Source: Franconibacter helveticus LMG 23732 (GTDB taxonomy: Bacteria; Pseudomonadota; Gammaproteobacteria; Enterobacterales; Enterobacteriaceae). From it: 64,000 nt of DNA. Below, one piece after another: positions 1 through 7,816 of the stretch. Location of the stretch: the NCBI RefSeq assembly GCF_000463115.2, contig NZ_AWFX01000003.1:124001-188000 (forward strand), written 5' to 3'. The position numbers and the translations under genes are program-made. A model generated the notes under the pieces. That model worked only from the letters and a program-made list of their open reading frames with translations, made no database searches and had not been told where the DNA came from. Positions within the stretch are counted from its first letter, which is position 1; the number at the start of each line of letters is the position of its first letter.

Positions 1-663
1 ATCGGCGACAAGGGTCAGGTTCGCTTCGTCGCGAATAAACGCGCCGTCGCCGCAGGCAAGCGCCTCTTTCTCTTCAGAAGGCGTCAGCGCATGAAACTGA
101 CCGTGAATAGACTGCAAATAGGCGCGCGGCCCATGCAGCGTAAAATCAAGCTGTTCGCCTTTGCCAAGCTCGATATGGTGCAGCCACACCTGCTGGCGAA
201 GCTGCAAGCTTTGTTCTGCGCCATCCGGCGAGGCGATAAGCTGGCGCGCGGCATTAGCCAGCGTCATCTTTTGCACGGTCGGGCTTTCCCGCTCCGGGCA
301 GGCGTCGAGCCAGAGCTGCATGCGGGTCAGCGACTTATCCTTGCTCAGGTTATGCTCGCTGTAGCTAATACCCGGTTGGGTCGAAAGCAGTAATGCCTCG
401 CCCGCCTTTGCCTGCACATGGTTGCCTTCGCTGTCGCGGTATTCCGCTTCTCCTTCCAGGATAAGGTTCAGAATATCCACTTTCGGGTAAGTGCGCGGCT
501 GGAAAGCGGCGCCCGGCGCCAGAACTTCCTGATTAAGCACCCGCAGGGAGGCATAGCCCAGCAGTTTGGGGTCGAAATAGTGTCCAAAGGAAAAGGTATA
601 GCGAGCTTGCAGCCATCCATAGTCAGCTTGCCCGCACTGTTTGGCTGTTCTCGTGGTAATCAT
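1..663 (-). CDS. yhaK: YhaK, pirin-like bicupin protein (C-terminal end cut by window)
   Basis: I translated this from the ATG at 661-663 on the minus strand; 221 codons are open to the window edge. The protein begins MITTRTAKQCGQADYGWLQA and matches the E. coli pirin-family protein YhaK almost residue for residue. E. coli YhaK has about 233 residues, so only the last dozen are outside the window. The two halves form the two cupin barrels of a pirin; YhaK is a cytosolic protein reported to be sensitive to oxidative conditions, with no settled substrate. It is divergent from the LysR gene yhaJ, which starts 104 bases away, so the two share a promoter region. This suggests control by YhaJ, but that is inference. 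Confidence 0.95.
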   Translation of the reverse strand, partial: MITTRTAKQCGQADYGWLQARYTFSFGHYFDPKLLGYASLRVLNQEVLAPGAAFQPRTYPKVDILNLILEGEAEYRDSEGNHVQAKAGEALLLSTQPGISYSEHNLSKDKSLTRMQLWLDACPERESPTVQKMTLANAARQLIASPDGAEQSLQLRQQVWLHHIELGKGEQLDFTLHGPRAYLQSIHGQFHALTPSEEKEALACGDGAFIRDEANLTLVAD

Positions 664-766
664 CTTCTTGACCTCTCTTTACTTGCTTTTATGGTAAAGG
701 TCTGGACGGTGCAATGTTAGCCAGTTAATCTGCTGCCTATGTTCAAATTTCCTGAATGAGAACCCG

Positions 767-1666
767 ATGGCTAAAGAAAGGGCGTTGACGCTGGAAGCAT
801 TAAGGGTCATGGACGCTATCGACAGACGCGGCAGCTTTGCCGCCGCGGCGGATGAGCTGGGGCGCGTGCCGTCCGCGCTCAGCTATACCATGCAAAAGCT
901 TGAAGAAGAGCTGGATGTGGTGCTGTTTGATCGCTCCGGCCACCGTACCAAATTCACCAACGTCGGGCGTATGCTGCTTGAGCGCGGCCGCGTGCTGTTA
1001 GAAGCGGCGGATAAGCTGACAACCGATGCCGAAGCGCTGGCGCGAGGCTGGGAAACGCACCTGACTATCGTTGCCGAGGCGCTGGTGCCCACGTCCACGC
1101 TCTTCCCGCTGGTGGAAAAACTGGCGGAAAAAGCCAACACGCAGCTCTCAATCATTACCGAGGTGCTGGCAGGCGCGTGGGAGCGGCTGGAGCAGGGGCG
1201 GGCGGATATCGTCATCGCGCCGGATATGCATTTTCGCTCCTCGTCGGAAATTAACTCCCGCAAGCTTTATAAAGTGATGAACGTCTATGTCGCCGCGCCG
1301 GATCACCCGATCCATCAGGAGCCGGAACCGCTTTCAGAAGTGACCCGCGTAAAATATCGCGGCGTGGCGGTGGCGGATACCGCACGTGAAAGGCCGGTGC
1401 TGACCGTGCAGTTGCTTGATAAGCAGCCGCGTCTGACCGTCACCTCGATAGAAGATAAACGCCAGGCGCTGCTTGCTGGTCTGGGCGTGGCGACCATGCC
1501 TTATGCGCTGGTTGAAAAAGATATCGCCGAAGGCCGGTTGCGCGTAGTCAGCCCTGAATACACCGGCGAAATCGATATTATTATGGCCTGGCGACGCGAC
1601 AGCATGGGCGAAGCGAAGGCCTGGTGCCTGCGTGAAATTCCAAAGCTATTTTCAGCAAGGCGGTAA
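767..1666 (+). CDS. yhaJ: YhaJ, LysR-family transcriptional regulator
   Basis: The protein has 299 residues, the normal LysR length. An N-terminal winged helix-turn-helix lies at about residues 8-66 (note RRGSFAAAADELG and SALSYTMQKLEEEL), followed by a periplasmic-binding-like effector domain. In E. coli, YhaJ sits beside yhaK and has been reported to respond to aromatic nitro compounds and to affect virulence genes; whether it does so here is not visible. The ATG at 767 gives a start immediately before the expected helix. It is divergent from yhaK and convergent with yhaH. The gene ends 131 bases before the yhaH stop. Assignment is from sequence recall plus synteny. Confidence 0.93.
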   Translation: MAKERALTLEALRVMDAIDRRGSFAAAADELGRVPSALSYTMQKLEEELDVVLFDRSGHRTKFTNVGRMLLERGRVLLEAADKLTTDAEALARGWETHLTIVAEALVPTSTLFPLVEKLAEKANTQLSIITEVLAGAWERLEQGRADIVIAPDMHFRSSSEINSRKLYKVMNVYVAAPDHPIHQEPEPLSEVTRVKYRGVAVADTARERPVLTVQLLDKQPRLTVTSIEDKRQALLAGLGVATMPYALVEKDIAEGRLRVVSPEYTGEIDIIMAWRRDSMGEAKAWCLREIPKLFSARR

Positions 1667-1797
1667 GCGAGCAGGGCGTCATTGCAGCGCAGGCGAAAGC
1701 AAACACTGTAGCGGCGTCGATGCTTTTCTGCCGTTCTGTCAGCGGGGAAGTTGCCGCCAAAAGAATAGTAACGCCGCATAGCGGCGGCGTCGGCGGG

Positions 1798-2163
1798 TCA
1801 GATGACCTGTTTAGGGTTAGGCCCGAAGCGGTTTTCGTCAGGCGTGCTGTCCTGGCAGTTAAACGCCAGTATGATGAGCCAGCCCACAATCGGGATAATA
1901 AGCAGCAGCAGCCACCATGCCGAGCGGTCCGTATCGTGCAGCCGCCGGAACTGCACCGCCCACCAGGGCAGAAACACCAGCAGGCCATAAATAGCGGTAA
2001 GAATGCCCTCATCGCCCGCCACGCGCAGCCCCAGCATTTTATCCACCATGCTGAGCACGCCGGTCAAAATGAGATTGACCAGCATGAACATCCAGTACTC
2101 TTTGCGACGCGCCCGGCCACGGAAGCCAACATAGTTTCTCAAAACTTTAAAATACCAGTCCAT
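1798..2163 (-). CDS. yhaH: YhaH, DUF805 inner-membrane protein
   Basis: This is a 121-residue DUF805 membrane protein. It carries the family hallmarks GRARRKEYWMF near residues 16-26 and FRRLHDTDRSAWW near residues 72-84, plus four hydrophobic segments. The function of DUF805 proteins is unknown. The open frame extends upstream to 2343, but that extension overlaps the yqjG 3' end and is not family-like. The start is either the ATG at 2163, which gives the E. coli YhaH length, or the adjacent in-frame ATG at 2166. A GAGG lies 9 bases before 2166. In E. coli a paralogue, yhaI, lies between yhaH and yhaJ; here only one copy is present, and it reads as YhaH. Confidence 0.9.
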   Translation of the reverse strand: MDWYFKVLRNYVGFRGRARRKEYWMFMLVNLILTGVLSMVDKMLGLRVAGDEGILTAIYGLLVFLPWWAVQFRRLHDTDRSAWWLLLLIIPIVGWLIILAFNCQDSTPDENRFGPNPKQVI

Positions 2164-2294
2164 CATATGCTTTCGCCTCGTCTGAGCATCAATCGCTTGT
2201 TTTATAAGCGATAGTGAAAGCGTAGTCGTGAATTGACGACAGGTAAATGAGACGCGGGGAAGGAAAGCGGCGCCCGTGACGGGGCGCCGGAAAA

Positions 2295-3281
2295 TTAGCG
2301 GAAACGTTCGTCGCGGCCGTGCGGCTCCTCGAGATCCTGCCACGGCCCGATGGAGATAATACCGGTCGGGTTGATGGTTTTGTGGCTGCGGAAGTAGTGG
2401 TGGCGGATGTGGTCGAAATTCACCGTCTCCGCGACGCCTGGCGTCTGGTAGATATCGCGCAGGAAGCCATGCAGGTTAAGGTAATCGCTGATGCGATGCT
2501 TATCGCATTTAAAATGGGTGACATAAACCGGGTCGAAGCGAACCAGCGTCGTCCACAAGCGGATATCCGCTTCGGTAAGGTGATTACCGGTAAGAAAACG
2601 GTGCTGCCCCAGAAGTTGCTCAAGCCGTGAAAGCGAGGCGAAAACGCCGTTTACCGCTTCGTCGTAAGCTTCCTGGCTGGTGGCGAAGCCCGCTTTATAG
2701 ACGCCGTTGTTCACCGTGTCGTAAATCCAGCCGTTCAGCTCATCAATCTGGCTGCGCAGAGCCTGAGGATAATAATCCCCGGCGCGCGCGCCCAGCGCAT
2801 CAAAGGCGGTGTTAAACATGCGAATGATATCCGCCGATTCATTACTGACGATGGTCTGCGTTTTTTTATCCCACAGCACCGGCACCGTTACGCGCCCGGA
2901 ATAGTGTTCATCGGCGTGCAGATAAAGCTGATAAAGAAAATCGTTCTGGTAAAGGCTGTCGCCGGTCGCCTGCGGGAAGCTGTCGTCAAAGGTCCAGCCA
3001 TCTTGTAGCATCAGCGGGTGTACGACCGAAACGCCGATAAAGGGTTCCAGCCCTTTTAGCTTGCGCATAATCAGCGTGCGGTGCGCCCAGGGACAGGCAA
3101 GGGAAACATAGAGGTGATAACGGTCTTTTTCAGCAGCGAAACCGCCTTTGCCGGTCGGCCCGGGTTCGCCATCGGCGGTGACCCAGTTGCGCCAGGCTGA
3201 CTCGGAGCGTTTAAAGCGACCGCCGGTGGATTTGGTGTCATACCACGTGTCGTGCCAGACGCCGTCGATAAGTTGTCCCAT
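2295..3281 (-). CDS. yqjG: Glutathionyl-hydroquinone reductase YqjG
   Basis: The protein has 328 residues, identical in length to E. coli YqjG. It is a Xi-class glutathione transferase that reduces glutathionyl-hydroquinones in the cytosol. The catalytic cysteine is visible as Cys63 in the motif CPWAHR (residues 63-68). The thioredoxin-fold N-terminal half is followed by an all-helical C-terminal domain. The start at 3281 is supported by a strong GGGAGGAG ribosome-binding site. It lies between yqjF, 107 bases upstream on the same strand, and yhaH downstream. This is the usual enterobacterial yqjF-yqjG-yhaH order. Confidence 0.95.
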   Translation of the reverse strand: MGQLIDGVWHDTWYDTKSTGGRFKRSESAWRNWVTADGEPGPTGKGGFAAEKDRYHLYVSLACPWAHRTLIMRKLKGLEPFIGVSVVHPLMLQDGWTFDDSFPQATGDSLYQNDFLYQLYLHADEHYSGRVTVPVLWDKKTQTIVSNESADIIRMFNTAFDALGARAGDYYPQALRSQIDELNGWIYDTVNNGVYKAGFATSQEAYDEAVNGVFASLSRLEQLLGQHRFLTGNHLTEADIRLWTTLVRFDPVYVTHFKCDKHRISDYLNLHGFLRDIYQTPGVAETVNFDHIRHHYFRSHKTINPTGIISIGPWQDLEEPHGRDERFR

Positions 3282-3388
3282 TCAGTTCTCCTCCCGTTTT
3301 CCCGCGCTTTGCCTTTTGCGCAGCCTCAGGATAAATGTGAAAAGCGAGGAAGAAACTCCCCGCTTTTGATGATTTCAGTATAGAAGCC

Positions 3389-3781
3389 TTACCACTTTTT
3401 ATTCAGTATGCGGTCGATGCTGAACGCGCCCGGACCGGTGATGGTCAGCAGCAGGAAGCCGCCTGCGATGGTCAGGTTTTTCATGAACATAATTGAGTTC
3501 GGCGCCTGAGAAAAATCGATATGGAAGAGAAACGCCGTCATCAGCGTAAACAGGGCGGTGATGATAGCCGTAGTACGCGTCAGGAAACCGAAAATAATGG
3601 CCAGGCCGCCGCCGAACTCAAGCAGGATGGTCAGAGGCAGAAAGAAACCCGGTACGCCCATCGCTTCCATGTATTGCTGTGTGCCTGCGTAACCCGTGAT
3701 TTTGCCCCAGCCCGACACGATAAACAGAACAGGCATCAGAATACGAGCCACTAAAATACCAACATCTTCGAATTTTTTCAT
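3389..3781 (-). CDS. yqjF: YqjF, DoxX-family inner-membrane protein
   Basis: This is a 130-residue DoxX-family protein with four hydrophobic helices. Family-typical stretches include RILMPVLFIVSGWGK near the start and the LEFGGGLAIIFGFLTR motif in the middle. DoxX-like proteins are integral membrane proteins of unclear biochemical role, often linked to redox or quinone stress. The neighbouring quinone-detoxifying yqjG fits that theme, but the link is inference. The start at 3781 has a GGAGAGAA ribosome-binding site. It is tandem with yqjG downstream and yqjK upstream, all on the minus strand. Confidence 0.92.
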   Translation of the reverse strand: MKKFEDVGILVARILMPVLFIVSGWGKITGYAGTQQYMEAMGVPGFFLPLTILLEFGGGLAIIFGFLTRTTAIITALFTLMTAFLFHIDFSQAPNSIMFMKNLTIAGGFLLLTITGPGAFSIDRILNKKW

Positions 3782-3952
3782 TTCTCTCTCCAGTACGCCC
3801 TCTGACAGGCGCTAACTTCAATTTATTGATTAAATGATGTTTTTTGTTTTAATTACCGAAGTAATCCTGATGGAGAGAATCATAAGCGGCAGAGAAAAAG
3901 ATTGTTAGCAAGGAAAACTGTCAATCTTATTCAAATAAGATGAATGAGGTTT

Positions 3953-3996
3953 CGGGAGAGGGAAGGGCCTTCTCTCCCGCAGGAGAGAAAGGCTTA
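3953..3996. repeat. REP-like palindromic unit overlapping the yqjK stop
   Basis: A GC-rich imperfect palindrome built on TTCTCTCC...GGAGAGAA, followed by a GGGAGAGGG-type arm, lies between the yqjK stop and yqjF. Its composition resembles the repeats at 31287-31386. There is no T-run on the minus strand, so it is a poor intrinsic terminator, though it could stabilise the 3' end of the yqjCDEK message. Assignment to a named repeat family is not possible by eye. Confidence 0.4.
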
Positions 3997-4284
3997 AGGA
4001 AGTTGCTTGTGCATGGTGTTTTTAAGCAAGCGCCATGCGCTCCAGCCGGCAAAGGCGCGTTTGCCCCAGCGCAGCAGGAAATTTGGATTACGAACGCTCC
4101 AGATAGCCATAAAGCTGCTGCCTACCAGCAGCCATGAACGCAGACTGAGAATGGTATTCCAGCCGCGGTCGTAGGCGCCGGTTGACTCCAGCCACTCGCG
4201 GCGGCTGGCGGAAAGATCCAGCCGCTGCTGCTGGATCTGGCTTAACAGGAACGCTTTACGTCTTTCACGTTCCTTATTACTCAT
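3994..4284 (-). CDS. yqjK: YqjK, small protein of the yqjCDEK operon
   Basis: This is a 96-residue basic protein starting MSNKERERRKAFLLSQIQQQ, very like E. coli YqjK. It has a coiled-coil-prone N-terminus (residues 1-40) and one hydrophobic segment near residues 53-65. Function is unknown. The chosen ATG at 4284 overlaps the yqjE stop by 8 bases (ATGAGTAA), which indicates translational coupling; the frame remains open upstream to 4314 but that part is yqjE sequence. It is the last gene of the yqjC-D-E-K cluster. Confidence 0.88.
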   Translation of the reverse strand: MSNKERERRKAFLLSQIQQQRLDLSASRREWLESTGAYDRGWNTILSLRSWLLVGSSFMAIWSVRNPNFLLRWGKRAFAGWSAWRLLKNTMHKQLP

Positions 4285-4684
4285 GTCGGTCATCCTCAAG
4301 CAACGCACGGTCATTCGCCAGCTCGCCGCGGGTATGACGCAGCAGCGTCGACTGGCGTGATTTTTTCAACGCCCAGACCCCGCATATTATCGCCAGAAGG
4401 AACAACACGGCGGTGGTTGCGATAATCGCGTTAAGCCGATACTGCGGATCGACTGCCCAGATAATCAACACCATCAGGCTCATCAGGCCAAAAGCGGCGA
4501 ACAGCATAGTCAGCCCTAACATCAGGAGCAGCTGGATAACGTTAGCTTTCTCTTCTTCCAGCTCCACCACGGCGAGACGCAGGCGGGTTTCCACCATCTC
4601 TACGATGATAGTCACCATGCGCTGACCTATGCCGAGAACGCTTTTTCCCGGACCCTGAGGCGGTACGTGACGAGTCTCAGCCAT
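4277..4684 (-). CDS. yqjE: YqjE, inner-membrane protein (phage holin III-like family)
   Basis: This is a 135-residue protein starting MAETRHVPPQGPGKSVLGIG. An amphipathic region (about 10-50) precedes two long transmembrane helices (about 52-75 and 83-105), and the C-terminus is basic. The architecture matches E. coli YqjE, a DUF1469/holin-superfamily-like inner-membrane protein with no assigned function. The upstream open frame to 4753 overlaps yqjD and was excluded. YqjD ends 2 bases before this start, and yqjK begins within the last codons, so the genes are co-translated. Confidence 0.88.
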   Translation of the reverse strand: MAETRHVPPQGPGKSVLGIGQRMVTIIVEMVETRLRLAVVELEEEKANVIQLLLMLGLTMLFAAFGLMSLMVLIIWAVDPQYRLNAIIATTAVLFLLAIICGVWALKKSRQSTLLRHTRGELANDRALLEDDRHE

Positions 4685-4686
4685 AA

Positions 4687-4992
4687 TCAGCGACGCGTCA
4701 GCAGCATGCCCAGCACGACGCCCACCGCCGCGCCAATACCGACGCCGGTCCACGGGTTCGCACGAACATAATCTTCAGCCCGGGCCGCCGCTTCACGGGT
4801 CTGCTTCGCGATAATATCGCCGGTGTCGCTCAGCTGGGAGCGGGTATCTTTCAGCGCGCGTTCTGCTTTGCTGCGCAGCTTGCTCATCTCTTCTTTCGAT
4901 TTATCGCCTGAGGAAGAGAGCACCTCTTCCAGCGTGTCAGCCAGCGATTTCAACTCAGCGCGCAGGTGATCTGTGGTTGTATCTTTCGACAT
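4687..4992 (-). CDS. yqjD: YqjD, membrane-anchored ribosome-associated protein
   Basis: This is a 101-residue ElaB/YqjD/YgaM-family protein starting MSKDTTTDHLRAELKSLADT. Residues 5-75 are charged and helical, suited to a coiled coil. They are followed by the family's C-terminal membrane anchor, a glycine-rich GVGIGAAVGVVLGMLLTRR ending. E. coli YqjD binds 70S ribosomes and tethers them to the inner membrane in stationary phase. The start at 4992 was preferred over the open extension to 5037 because it matches the family N-terminus. It lies 34 bases downstream of yqjC and is followed directly by yqjE. Confidence 0.92.
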   Translation of the reverse strand: MSKDTTTDHLRAELKSLADTLEEVLSSSGDKSKEEMSKLRSKAERALKDTRSQLSDTGDIIAKQTREAAARAEDYVRANPWTGVGIGAAVGVVLGMLLTRR

Positions 4993-5026
4993 AATTCTCT
5001 CCAGTGAGTGAGGGGTATCCATAAAC

Positions 5027-5395
5027 TCAGTAGTCACGAGCTTTTACTGCTTTCAGCTCCTGCTCAGCCTCGTGAAGCTTCTGCTGGCGCTTTGCAATCT
5101 TATCCGCATCGCCTTTCTGTTTCGCCTCGCTAAGCTCCGCCTGACGTTCCGCCACTTCAGCCTCTTTTTCAGCAATCTCTTTGCGGTGATCGGCGCGAAG
5201 ATCGCTGTCACGGCAATTGGCGCGCACTTCGCTTAGCGCTTTGTTCAGTCCATTAATGCGGCTCTGGTTGTGATGCTTCTCCGCATAGTGGATTTCACGC
5301 TGAATTTCCTGTTCCTTTTCCTGGCACAGGGAGGCGGCGTGGCTTGCCGTGGTGACTGAAAAAAGGGCTAATGTCAGTATGGTGCGGTAATGCAT
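5027..5395 (-). CDS. yqjC: YqjC, DUF1090 periplasmic protein
   Basis: This is a 122-residue protein. A clear signal peptide (MHYRTILTLALFSV, cleavage after SHA) is followed by a highly charged helical domain with heptad-like KEAEVAERQAEL repeats. Two cysteines (CQEK and NCRDS) could form one disulfide. This is the DUF1090 architecture of E. coli YqjC, a periplasmic protein of unknown function. The start at 5395 was chosen over the extension to 5419 because it directly begins the signal peptide. It is the first gene of yqjCDEK; the ~160-base gap up to mzrA should carry its promoter. Confidence 0.9.
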   Translation of the reverse strand: MHYRTILTLALFSVTTASHAASLCQEKEQEIQREIHYAEKHHNQSRINGLNKALSEVRANCRDSDLRADHRKEIAEKEAEVAERQAELSEAKQKGDADKIAKRQQKLHEAEQELKAVKARDY

Positions 5396-5554
5396 AGTGA
5401 AAACCTTCCTTTGTGTCACAGCGCCACTCAGGGCGTGTGATTATCCAGTTGCGTATTCTGCGCAGGGAAACCAAAGGGATGCGCTGACTTAAGCATAGTA
5501 AGTAATAGCGCAAACCCCAAAGTCAGTGAAAAGATTCAGATTAATAGAGAGGAA

Positions 5555-5935
5555 CTAGCCAAGCTGGCGAAAATCATGGCGCAGGCGGTTAAGCCAACCG
5601 GGCGCCGGGGCGTCTTCATCCTGTTGAGCGATGATAAAGCCGCGCGGAAGGGAACGGTAGAGTACTTCGCGCGCAGCAGCGCTCTGATCGCTTGAGTCAA
5701 ACTTTATCAACAGCGTATCGTTTTTCGGGGTGATGCTTTTAAAGCGGATGCCGTTGGCGTCCAGATGATGCCAGACGGAAAAGCCGTCAGGGATAACGGC
5801 GCCGCGCGCCGCCGCGCGGATCTCAAGGGTTGATTCTTGTTTTTGCATGACCATAAACAGAATGGCGCTCAGCGCCACCGCCGAGGCAATCAGCGTGACG
5901 CACAGTAATCTCAGGAAAGTCCTTTTCAACGCCAT
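5555..5935 (-). CDS. mzrA: MzrA, modulator of EnvZ/OmpR
   Basis: This is a 126-residue bitopic inner-membrane protein. A basic N-terminus ([10 protein letters not shown]) and one transmembrane helix (about 8-30) are followed by a periplasmic domain. The sequence corresponds to E. coli MzrA (formerly YqjB), which contacts the sensor kinase EnvZ and links the Cpx envelope-stress response to OmpR. The gene begins 3 bases after the yqjA stop, forming the conserved yqjA-mzrA operon. In E. coli this operon is activated by CpxR; I could not find a clear tandem GTAAA box upstream of yqjA here. Confidence 0.92.
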   Translation of the reverse strand: MALKRTFLRLLCVTLIASAVALSAILFMVMQKQESTLEIRAAARGAVIPDGFSVWHHLDANGIRFKSITPKNDTLLIKFDSSDQSAAAREVLYRSLPRGFIIAQQDEDAPAPGWLNRLRHDFRQLG

Positions 5936-5938
5936 TCC

Positions 5939-6601
5939 TTAGCCCCGGTTTCCATGTTTTTTCTTCCATAACACCACCAGCGAGCCTATCAGGCCAAACA
6001 CCAGTAGCACGACCGGCAGCAGCATCAGGCAGGACATCAGCGCGTCTTCATACTTCAAAAAGACGGGCGTTTTGCCAAGCAGATAGCCAAGCGTGGTGAG
6101 GATCAGCACCCACAGCAGGCCGCTTATCCAGTTAAAAAATTGAAAACGCGCGCTGCTCAGGCCGGAAAGCCCGGCGATGGTCGGCAGCAATGTACGGACG
6201 AACGCGATAAAACGGGCAATAAGCAGCGCGGAAAGCCCGTGTTTGTGAAACAGATGGTGCGCGCGCTGGTGGTAATGGGCAGGCAGATGCGAAAGCCAGT
6301 TTTGCACCAGTCGCGTATTGCCAAGCCATCGCCCCTGGATATAGCTAAGCCAGCAGCCCAGGCTTGCCGCTGCGGTTAACAGCAATACGGTTTGCGGATA
6401 GCCCATTGCGCCTTTGGCGATAAGCACCCCCACCAACACCAACAGACTGTCGCCAGGTAAAAACGCGGCGGGCAACAGGCCGTTTTCAAGAAACAGGATC
6501 ATAAACAGCACGAAATAGAGCATGCCAACCATGGACGGATTGGCAAGGGTCTCGTAATCCTGGCTCCATAAGGCGTTAAGTAATTGGGTCAAAAGTTCCA
6601 T
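5939..6601 (-). CDS. yqjA: YqjA, DedA-family membrane protein
   Basis: This is a 220-residue DedA/SNARE-associated (VTT) family protein with several transmembrane helices. It contains the conserved block [20 protein letters not shown] (about 38-57) and the acidic/arginine signature [17 protein letters not shown], in which the membrane-embedded arginines are needed for function in E. coli. DedA proteins are implicated in lipid-carrier flipping and in alkaline and envelope tolerance. A close paralogue, yghB, occurs at 55669-56322 in the same window. A GG-AGGA ribosome-binding site precedes the ATG. It is co-transcribed with mzrA. Confidence 0.95.
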   Translation of the reverse strand: MELLTQLLNALWSQDYETLANPSMVGMLYFVLFMILFLENGLLPAAFLPGDSLLVLVGVLIAKGAMGYPQTVLLLTAAASLGCWLSYIQGRWLGNTRLVQNWLSHLPAHYHQRAHHLFHKHGLSALLIARFIAFVRTLLPTIAGLSGLSSARFQFFNWISGLLWVLILTTLGYLLGKTPVFLKYEDALMSCLMLLPVVLLVFGLIGSLVVLWKKKHGNRG

Positions 6602-6922
6602 TCAGTGTTCCTGGCAACAGCGGTTAAAGCCTATGGTTACAGTTGAAGCGAACAACACGGCGACAGAAATGAGTGTTTTTATATTATCGGCACGGCTGTA
6701 CAGAATCTGATGCCTTCACGTTTCCTTGTGAACCTGGCACGGTGAGTGGGCACTTACCCGCTCAACCACAATTTGCGTCTAATTGTAACAAAGCCCAACG
6801 TTTTGCGTCACAGTATTTGTGCTTTGTTAAGGATTGATTTTGCTTACCGAAAGAGGGGGTGGCGAGGGTATTTACAAACGCTGACACTATATACGTTTTA
6901 CTTACCCTCGGGAGAAGAGCGG
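6602..6922. other. Gene-less interval between exuR stop and yqjA start
   Basis: These 321 bases should contain the yqjA-mzrA promoter on the minus strand and any exuR 3' signal. I see AT-rich segments near 6676-6700 that could hold a -10 element, but no convincing terminator and no tandem GTAAA CpxR box. The short plus-strand frame at 6746-6931 has no ribosome-binding site and an odd composition, so I do not call it a gene. Confidence 0.5.
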
Positions 6923-7702
6923 CTATTTTAAGCCATTGGCGGCGGTATCGAGATGAACGACCGGATTTTCGGCGAAAAGATAGCGGTCGGCGTTAAATTC
7001 AAAGTCGTCGCTGGTTTCGTTGAACAGCATTTGTTTGGTGTTTTCCAGATGCTGCCACATGGCGACTTTCGCGCCGTGCGGATCTTTGCGAATCAGCGCC
7101 TTAAGGATTTTGTCGTGATCGTCGCACCAGTTATCCACGGTGCGCGCGTCGATATGCTCGTGTAATTTTTTCCAGTACGGGTTGTGCACGCGCTGAGTCC
7201 ACATTTTTTCAACAATAGCGGCCAGCGCCGAGTTTTGCGTAGCAAGCGCGACTTGCACGTGAAACTGCAAATCCCATTCGGAGTCGCGAAAACATTGCTC
7301 TTTACGCGCCATCTCCTGGATTTCCATCAGCTTGATGATGTCTTGCTTCGTTACCTGAGTGGCGGCGAATTCGGCAATGTTGCTCTCAATAAGCTGGCGC
7401 GCCTGAAGAAGTTCGAACGGGCCGTAATTGGCGAACTCAAGCTGCTGCTCGTCGACAGCGTTATGGTACTTCGCCTGGCTTGAAATAACGTGAATGCCGG
7501 AGCCCTTACGCACCTCTACATAGCCTTCCACTTCCAGCATGATGATGGCTTCGCGCACGACGGTGCGGCTGACATTTTTTTCATCAGCAATAAAACGCTC
7601 GGCGGGCAACTTTTCGCCAACCTGATAAACGCCATCTTCAATACGTTTTTTGAGTTCAGCGGCAAGCTGTTGATAAAGGCGACGAGATTCGGTGAGCTCC
7701 AT
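6923..7702 (-). CDS. exuR: ExuR, GntR/FadR-type repressor of hexuronate genes
   Basis: This is a 259-residue regulator starting [20 protein letters not shown]. It has an N-terminal GntR winged helix (about 8-75, with [21 protein letters not shown]) and a C-terminal FadR-type all-helical ligand domain (about 95-230). In E. coli, ExuR represses exuT, uxaCA, uxaB and its own gene and is released by galacturonate and glucuronate. The ATG at 7702 matches the family start; the frame open to 7768 is an extension. It lies downstream of exuT on the same strand, with a terminator between them. Confidence 0.95.
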   Translation of the reverse strand: MELTESRRLYQQLAAELKKRIEDGVYQVGEKLPAERFIADEKNVSRTVVREAIIMLEVEGYVEVRKGSGIHVISSQAKYHNAVDEQQLEFANYGPFELLQARQLIESNIAEFAATQVTKQDIIKLMEIQEMARKEQCFRDSEWDLQFHVQVALATQNSALAAIVEKMWTQRVHNPYWKKLHEHIDARTVDNWCDDHDKILKALIRKDPHGAKVAMWQHLENTKQMLFNETSDDFEFNADRYLFAENPVVHLDTAANGLK

Positions 7703-7734
7703 AAACCACTCCAGTGAACAGCAGGACTGCTTAG

Positions 7735-7752
7735 ATTTGTTATACCACTTTA
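7735..7752. promoter_or_regulatory. Candidate ExuR autoregulatory operator
   Basis: The sequence ATTTGTTATACCACTTTA reads on the minus strand as TAAAGTGGTATAACAAAT. This resembles the ExuR/UxuR half-site arrangement around TGGTATACCA, with both half-sites recognisable. It lies 33-50 bases upstream of the exuR start codon, a good position for self-repression. It was recognised by eye only. Confidence 0.45.
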
Positions 7753-7782
7753 AGCCCCGGCGCTCCACAAAGCCATAATGAA

Positions 7783-7804
7783 AAAGCCGCCCGGAGGCGG
7801 CTTT
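7783..7804 (-). terminator. Intrinsic terminator of exuT
   Basis: A perfect 9-bp stem AAAGCCGCC / GGCGGCTTT with a 4-base loop is followed on the minus strand by TTTTT. It lies between the exuT stop (7817) and exuR, so it separates the two transcripts. Confidence 0.85.
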
Positions 7805-7816
7805 CGCGACGATTAT

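Noticed and set aside
2164..2343. N-terminal extension of YhaH
   Set aside because: It overlaps yqjG and has no DUF805 similarity; the family N-terminus begins at 2163.
6746..6931. 61-residue open frame in the exuR-yqjA gap
   Set aside because: No ribosome-binding site and it overlaps the exuR 3' end on the opposite strand.
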